The translations under genes were made by a program, and so were the position numbers. The notes below the pieces were generated by a model. That model made no database searches. It had not been told where the DNA came from and saw only the letters and a program-made list of their open reading frames with translations. A DNA stretch of 64,000 nt from Pseudoxanthomonas koreensis_A (GTDB lineage: Bacteria > Pseudomonadota > Gammaproteobacteria > Xanthomonadales > Xanthomonadaceae): NCBI RefSeq assembly GCF_041890415.1, contig NZ_CP169056.1:124001-188000 (forward strand), read 5' to 3'. Of the stretch, positions 62,171 to 64,000 are shown one piece after another (positions within the stretch are counted from its first letter, which is position 1; each line of letters opens with the position of its first letter).

Positions 62171-64000
62171 ATGAGTACCTATGCACTGGATGCGGTGTTC
62201 CGCCCTCGCTCGGTGGCGGTGGTCGGGGCCAGCCCGCGCGAGCGCTCGGTCGGGCGCACGGTGATCCGCAACCTGCGCGATGCCGGTTTTTCCGGTCAGG
62301 TGGCGGTGGTCAACCCCAAGTACCCGCAGATCGAAGGCATTGCCACCGTTGCGCGCCTGGCCGACCTGCCATTCCGCCCGAAGCTGGTGGTGGTGTCCAC
62401 GCCGGCGGCCACGGTGCCCGGCGTGATTGCCGAGGCCATTGCCGCCGGCGCGCGTGCGGCGGTGGTGGTCACCGCCGGGCTGGGCCACGGCCCCGGCTCG
62501 CTGCAGGAGCAGGTGCGCGAGCTGGCGCGGCCGCACGGCCTGCGCATCGTCGGCCCCAACTGCCTGGGGGTGATGGCGCCGCATGCGCGGCTCAACGTCA
62601 GCTTCGCCGCGCGCGGCCCGTTGCCGGGCGACCTGGCCCTGGTCTCGCAATCCGGGGCGATTGCCTCGGGCCTGGTGGAATGGGGCGCGGCGCGCTCGAT
62701 CGGATTTTCGGCGGTGGTGTCGCTGGGCGATGCGATGGACGTGGATTTCGGCGACCTGCTGGACTGGTTCGCCCAGGACCGCAAGACCCGCGCGATCCTG
62801 CTGTACATCGAATCGCTGCGCGATGCGCGCAAGTTCATGTCCGCCGCGCGCGCGGCGGCGCGGTCCAAGCCGGTGGTGGTGGTCAAGTCCGGGCGCCACG
62901 CCCAGGGTGCCAAGGCCGCGGCCACCCACACCGGCGCGCTGGCCGGGTCCGATGCCGTGTACGACGCGGCCTTCCGCCGCGCCGGCCTGTTGCGGGTGCT
63001 GGCGCTGGACGAGCTGTTTGCCGCGGCGCAGACCCTGGGCCGGCTGCACAGCGCGCCCGGCCGGCGCCTGGCCATGCTCACCAATGGCGGCGGCCTCGGG
63101 GTGCTGGCCGTGGATCGGCTGGTCGACCTTGGCGGTACCGTGGCCGCGCTGGATGCGGCCACCGTGGCGCGGCTGGATGCGGTGCTGCCGCCGACCTGGT
63201 CGCGGGCCAACCCGGTGGACATCGTCGGCGATGCCGATGCCGGCCGTTACACCGCCGCACTCGAGGCCCTGCTGGCCAGCGACGACAACGATGCGGTGCT
63301 GGTGATGAACGTGCCCACCGCGCTGTCGGCGCCGGTGGAGGCGGCCGAGGCGGTGGCCGGCGTGCTCGAGCGCCGCGCGCGCAGCACGCCGCACAAGCCG
63401 GTGCTGGGGGTGTGGCTGGGCAGTCCGCCCGAAGCGGTGGCGCGGCTGGACGCGGCCGGCGTTCCCACCTACGCCACCGAGTCCGATGCGGTGCGTGGCT
63501 ACACCTACCTGGTGCGCCACCGCGAGGCCCAGCAAGCGCTGATGGAAACTCCGCCCAGCCTGCCGGAGGATTTCGTGGTCGACGCCGCGGCCGCGCAGGC
63601 GATCGTGGCCGACGCACTGGCCCAGGGCCGGCAGTGGCTCGACCCGCTGGAAGTGGCCGCGCTGATGCAGGCCTATGGCATCCCGATCGCCGAGACCATC
63701 CTGGCCGCCGACCCGGACGCGGCGGTGGCCGCGGCCGCGCCGATGCTGGCGCGCGGCACCCCGGTGGCGCTGAAGATCCTCTCGCCCGACATCGTCCACA
63801 AGTCCGACGTCGATGGCGTGCGCCTGAACCTGGCCAGCGCGGACTCGGTGCGCGAGGCCGCCGCCGGAATCCTTGCGCGTGCGCGCCAATTGCGCCCGCA
63901 GGCCGACATCCACGGCGTGACCGTGCACCCGATGATCGTCAAGTCCAAGGCGCGCGAACTGATCTGCGGCTTGGCCGACGACGCCACCTTCGGCCCGGTG
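62171..64000 (+). CDS. NDP-forming acetate/acyl-CoA ligase family protein (partial)
   Basis: 610 codons are visible and the frame runs off the window end. The N-terminal CoA-binding region begins VFRPRSVAVVGASPRE with a Rossmann motif, followed by the ligase-CoA domain with GPNCLGVMAPHARLN, LVSQSGAIA and THTGAL, whose histidine is phosphorylated. From about residue 495 an ATP-grasp domain starts (YGIPIAETILA, PVALKILSPDIVHKSD). Proteins of this type in the family are ~900 residues and often end in a GNAT acetyltransferase domain, not visible here. AGGAGG lies 9 bases before the ATG. Confidence 0.88.
   Translation, partial: MSTYALDAVFRPRSVAVVGASPRERSVGRTVIRNLRDAGFSGQVAVVNPKYPQIEGIATVARLADLPFRPKLVVVSTPAATVPGVIAEAIAAGARAAVVVTAGLGHGPGSLQEQVRELARPHGLRIVGPNCLGVMAPHARLNVSFAARGPLPGDLALVSQSGAIASGLVEWGAARSIGFSAVVSLGDAMDVDFGDLLDWFAQDRKTRAILLYIESLRDARKFMSAARAAARSKPVVVVKSGRHAQGAKAAATHTGALAGSDAVYDAAFRRAGLLRVLALDELFAAAQTLGRLHSAPGRRLAMLTNGGGLGVLAVDRLVDLGGTVAALDAATVARLDAVLPPTWSRANPVDIVGDADAGRYTAALEALLASDDNDAVLVMNVPTALSAPVEAAEAVAGVLERRARSTPHKPVLGVWLGSPPEAVARLDAAGVPTYATESDAVRGYTYLVRHREAQQALMETPPSLPEDFVVDAAAAQAIVADALAQGRQWLDPLEVAALMQAYGIPIAETILAADPDAAVAAAAPMLARGTPVALKILSPDIVHKSDVDGVRLNLASADSVREAAAGILARARQLRPQADIHGVTVHPMIVKSKARELICGLADDATFGPV

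Noticed and set aside
62171..64000. Control of the acyl-CoA ligase by the FNR box at 61942
   Set aside because: The box is over 200 bases from the start codon and its spacing fits ccoN; no good promoter at the right distance on the plus strand was found.

Overview
The window is a GC-rich (roughly 70%) chromosomal segment of a gammaproteobacterium of the family Lysobacteraceae (Xanthomonadaceae). The evidence is a xanthomonadin/aryl-polyene pigment locus with a XanB2-type chorismatase, a Clp regulator (the CRP homologue of Xanthomonas), an sX13-like small RNA downstream of polA, and the gene orders trpD-x-trpC and clp/speD. Genus-level assignment (Lysobacter, Luteimonas, Pseudoxanthomonas or a relative) is not possible by eye. 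No prophage, insertion sequence, integrase or CRISPR array was seen.

Layout. 1-171 is the 3' end of polA. 324-446 is a small RNA with C-rich loops, resembling sX13. 448-1300 is a gene-free repeat island. hemF follows with an FNR/Anr box and apparently leaderless start, then a small membrane protein. 3065-18890 is the aryl-polyene (xanthomonadin-type) cluster: a 3-hydroxybenzoate:ACP ligase, a patatin lipoprotein, a serine hydrolase, the chorismatase, ACP, membrane protein, dehydratases, acyltransferase, LolA-like carrier protein, MMPL exporter, ketoreductase, antiporter, glycosyltransferase and a ketosynthase/chain-length-factor pair. A YcgL protein and a ~1100-residue membrane-anchored ankyrin protein follow. 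22816-25328 holds three exported proteins of unknown role.

25694-35308 is housekeeping: rho (with a long disordered N-terminus), trxA, rhlB, ftsE-ftsX plus a double-receiver protein, ung, a pirin and rpoH. 35638-43399 is the F1Fo ATP synthase operon atpIBEFHAG-(lipoprotein)-DC, with an extra lipoprotein gene between atpG and atpD and strong hairpins between atpE and atpF. 43636-46607 is trpD-ABM-trpC-HAD phosphatase. Then come a TSUP permease, clp, speD, a guanidine-II riboswitch controlling a Gdx/SugE exporter, coq7, rplM-rpsI, tRNA-Gln(CUG) and a MASE2-GGDEF diguanylate cyclase.

52926-61883 (minus strand) is the high-affinity cbb3 oxidase operon ccoNOQP-orf93-ccoG-fixH-ccoI-ccoS-tauE-like, preceded by a perfect FNR box. 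The window ends inside an NDP-forming acyl-CoA synthetase gene.

The strongest new-looking signals are these. (1) A guanidine-II riboswitch whose second aptamer hairpin is mutually exclusive with a terminator. (2) Two multi-hairpin elements of matching architecture in the polA-hemF gap. (3) A lipoprotein gene embedded in the atp operon. (4) A degenerate double receiver coupled to ftsEX. (5) A set of genes whose -10 box sits six bases before ATG, implying leaderless mRNAs.
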